From: Aurantiochytrium sp. KH105
Lineage: Eukaryota; Sar; Bigyra; Thraustochytrida; Thraustochytriidae
Length of the DNA: 64,000 nucleotides
Direction of reading: 5' to 3'
NCBI GenBank assembly: GCA_003116975.1
Contig: BGKB01000106.1
Location: 164,920 to 228,919 of the forward strand
Below, in pieces: positions 62,801 to 64,000 of the stretch; the first letter of the stretch is position 1; each line of letters begins with the position of its first letter. A program made the translations under genes and the position numbers. The notes below the pieces were generated by a model. It had not been told where the DNA came from. It was given only the letters and a program-made list of their open reading frames with translations, and did not search any database.

Positions 62801-64000
62801 ATCCCTGGCTTTGCAGGCGTAGAACAGCGCTGTTTGGCCAAAAATGTCCCGCGCGTCGATTTGAGTCCCGCCAATGATCAGCTTTTCTGCCTCCAAGATG
62901 TCCTCGTTCTTGCACGCCTGCATAAGAGGCGTCTGACTCTGTTCGTACAGAGCTCGATTGCGGTCGAGAACGGCTTTGAGAGCAGGATTGTTGAGGGCGA
63001 TGCTGTAATTTCAAAATGTCAGAAGGAATATTATGCGGTCTGTGGGTCCTCTTTGGGACTTACCCGAGCTTTTGCAATGTTTTGTTTTCTGCGAGTGCGT
63101 TCGCCAGCGCCGTGGTGTCCTCGTCGTCGATATGGCCCCCCTGAAGACTGCGCTCGCCATAAGATGAGGCGCCAAGATGAACGAAATCACGCCAAGGATT
63201 GCATTTCGTCGCATCCCATGTGAGCAGGCGTGTGCGAGATCTGGTCAGCTCTTGTTGCTTGCTTCTTGGGCTTCTGGCCCCACTTTCACTTTGTCGCAAT
63301 GACTTACAGTAGCGTCTGTAGCGACTCATTGTTCGCAAGTGCGTTCGCCAGCGCTGTGGCGCCCTCGTCGCCGATATTGTTCCACCCAAGACTGCGCTTG
63401 TCATGACATGAGACGCCAAGATGAACGAAATCGCACCAGGGGTTACAAGCCGTCGCATCCCGTGCGTGCGTGCGTGCGTGCGTACGTGAGTTGTGGTCAG
63501 CTGTTGTTGCTTCTTGGGCTTCTGGTCTCACTTTCACTCTGTCGCAATGACTTACCCGAGCGTATGCAGCGACACGTTCTTTACGAGTGCGTTTGCTAGC
63601 GCCGTCACGCCCTCGTCGCCGATCTCGTTGTGCGAAAGACTGCGCTGGTCATAACATGAGACACCAACATGAACGAAATCGCGCCAAGGGTTGCGTTCCG
63701 TCGCATCCCATGCGTGCGTGCGTACGTGAGTCGTGGTCAGCTCTTGTTGCTTCTTGGGCTTCTGGCCCACTTTCACTTTGTTGCAATGACTTACTCTAGC
63801 GTCTGCAGCGACTCGTTGTTCGCGAGTGCGTTCGCCAGCACCGTAGCGCCCTCATCGCCGATCTTGTTGCCGTCAAGACTGCGCTCATCATAACATGGGA
63901 CGCCAAGATGAACGAAATCGCGCCAAGAGTTGCATTCCGTCGCATCCCATGCGTGCGTGTGCGTATGTGAGTTGTGGTCAGCTCTTGTTGCTTCTTGGGC
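59858..64000 (-). CDS. LRR-ankyrin-coiled coil-kinase-RING/RING2 protein (copy B), 5' end outside window
   Basis: Paralogue of copy A in the same orientation. Visible exons are 63795-63878, 63556-63639, 63308-63391, 63064-63147 and 59858-63002; more LRR exons must lie beyond 64000. Each LRR exon is 84 nt, phase 2 (for example LQGGHIDDEDTTALANALA). The last exon encodes 1047 aa with two ankyrin repeats, a helical region, a kinase-like domain, a RING (CVICLD, CADGHFACIEC) and the RING2-like CPRC...DGCCALKC. The catalytic-loop Asp is replaced by Asn (HCNVKPEN, codon 60938-60940) and DFG is again DFD, so this copy is probably a pseudokinase. The αC Glu position looks like Gln in both copies. The introns between LRR exons are nearly identical. 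Confidence 0.83.
63064..63878 (-). repeat. Tandem array of 84-nt LRR exons with near-identical introns
   Basis: Four exons (63064-63147, 63308-63391, 63556-63639, 63795-63878) are separated by introns of 155-164 bp that share long identical blocks, such as GTCAGCTCTTGTTGCTTCTT. The period is about 240-248 bp. The copying unit is exon plus intron, which keeps the frame and adds exactly one 28-residue LRR. The array continues past the window end. Confidence 0.92.

Overview
This is eukaryotic nuclear DNA. It has GT-AG introns, mitochondrial and peroxisomal targeting signals, a mitochondrial calcium uniporter, a eukaryote-type [2Fe-2S] ferrochelatase and a candidate actin-fragmin-type kinase. It is GC-rich, with long mostly intronless ORFs, short first exons before a GTACGTG donor, and intergenic DNA full of 4-5-base microsatellites. 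That style suggests a heterotrophic stramenopile, most likely a thraustochytrid (Labyrinthulomycetes). The taxon is an inference from style and gene content; no database was used.

Layout. 0-2.5 kb: no supported gene. 2.5-6.3 kb: tandem pair of pentameric ligand-gated ion channel (pLGIC) homologues; the first contains a 525-bp assembly duplication around a single N. 6.7-8.3 kb: membrane-anchored alpha/beta hydrolase. 9.0-9.5 kb (-): phospholipid N-methyltransferase. 11.9-16.8 kb: 1644-aa fusion of PH-like, leucine-rich-repeat (LRR) and LARGE-type GT49 glycosyltransferase domains. 17.1-17.9 kb: ankyrin protein. 18.2-19.7 kb (-): mitochondrial calcium uniporter carrying its own EF-hand. 20.9-21.5 kb (-): polytopic membrane protein. 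22.6-23.8 kb: peroxisomal 2-enoyl-CoA hydratase, two exons. 24.9-25.2 kb (-): small membrane protein. 26.7-32.8 kb (-): about 2015-aa protein with about 20 EF-hand-like units and a RanBP2 zinc finger. 32.8-39.2 kb: repeat-rich DNA without a convincing gene. 39.2-41.6 kb: tandem PLP-enzyme fusion. 42.1-43.8 kb (-): BTB(T1)-GTPase with a CaaX box. 44.8-46.1 kb: actin-fragmin-kinase-like protein. 46.7-47.9 kb (-): ferrochelatase. 49.7-51.0 kb: secreted S1 protease. 51.6-64.0 kb (-): two tandem paralogues with LRR exon array, ankyrin repeats, coiled coil, kinase-like and RING/RING2 E3-like domains; the second runs off the window.

The last pair is the most striking system. Each LRR is encoded by its own exon of exactly 84 nt in phase 2. 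In the second gene the exon-plus-intron unit has been copied recently, with introns still nearly identical. The first paralogue keeps the catalytic Asp of the kinase loop and the second has Asn. This is what an expandable intracellular recognition receptor joined to a kinase-like and ubiquitin-ligase-like output would look like; an immune-type role is only an inference.

There is no operon logic. Neighbouring genes alternate in strand, with convergent gaps of 0.3-1.1 kb and longer, microsatellite-rich divergent gaps.
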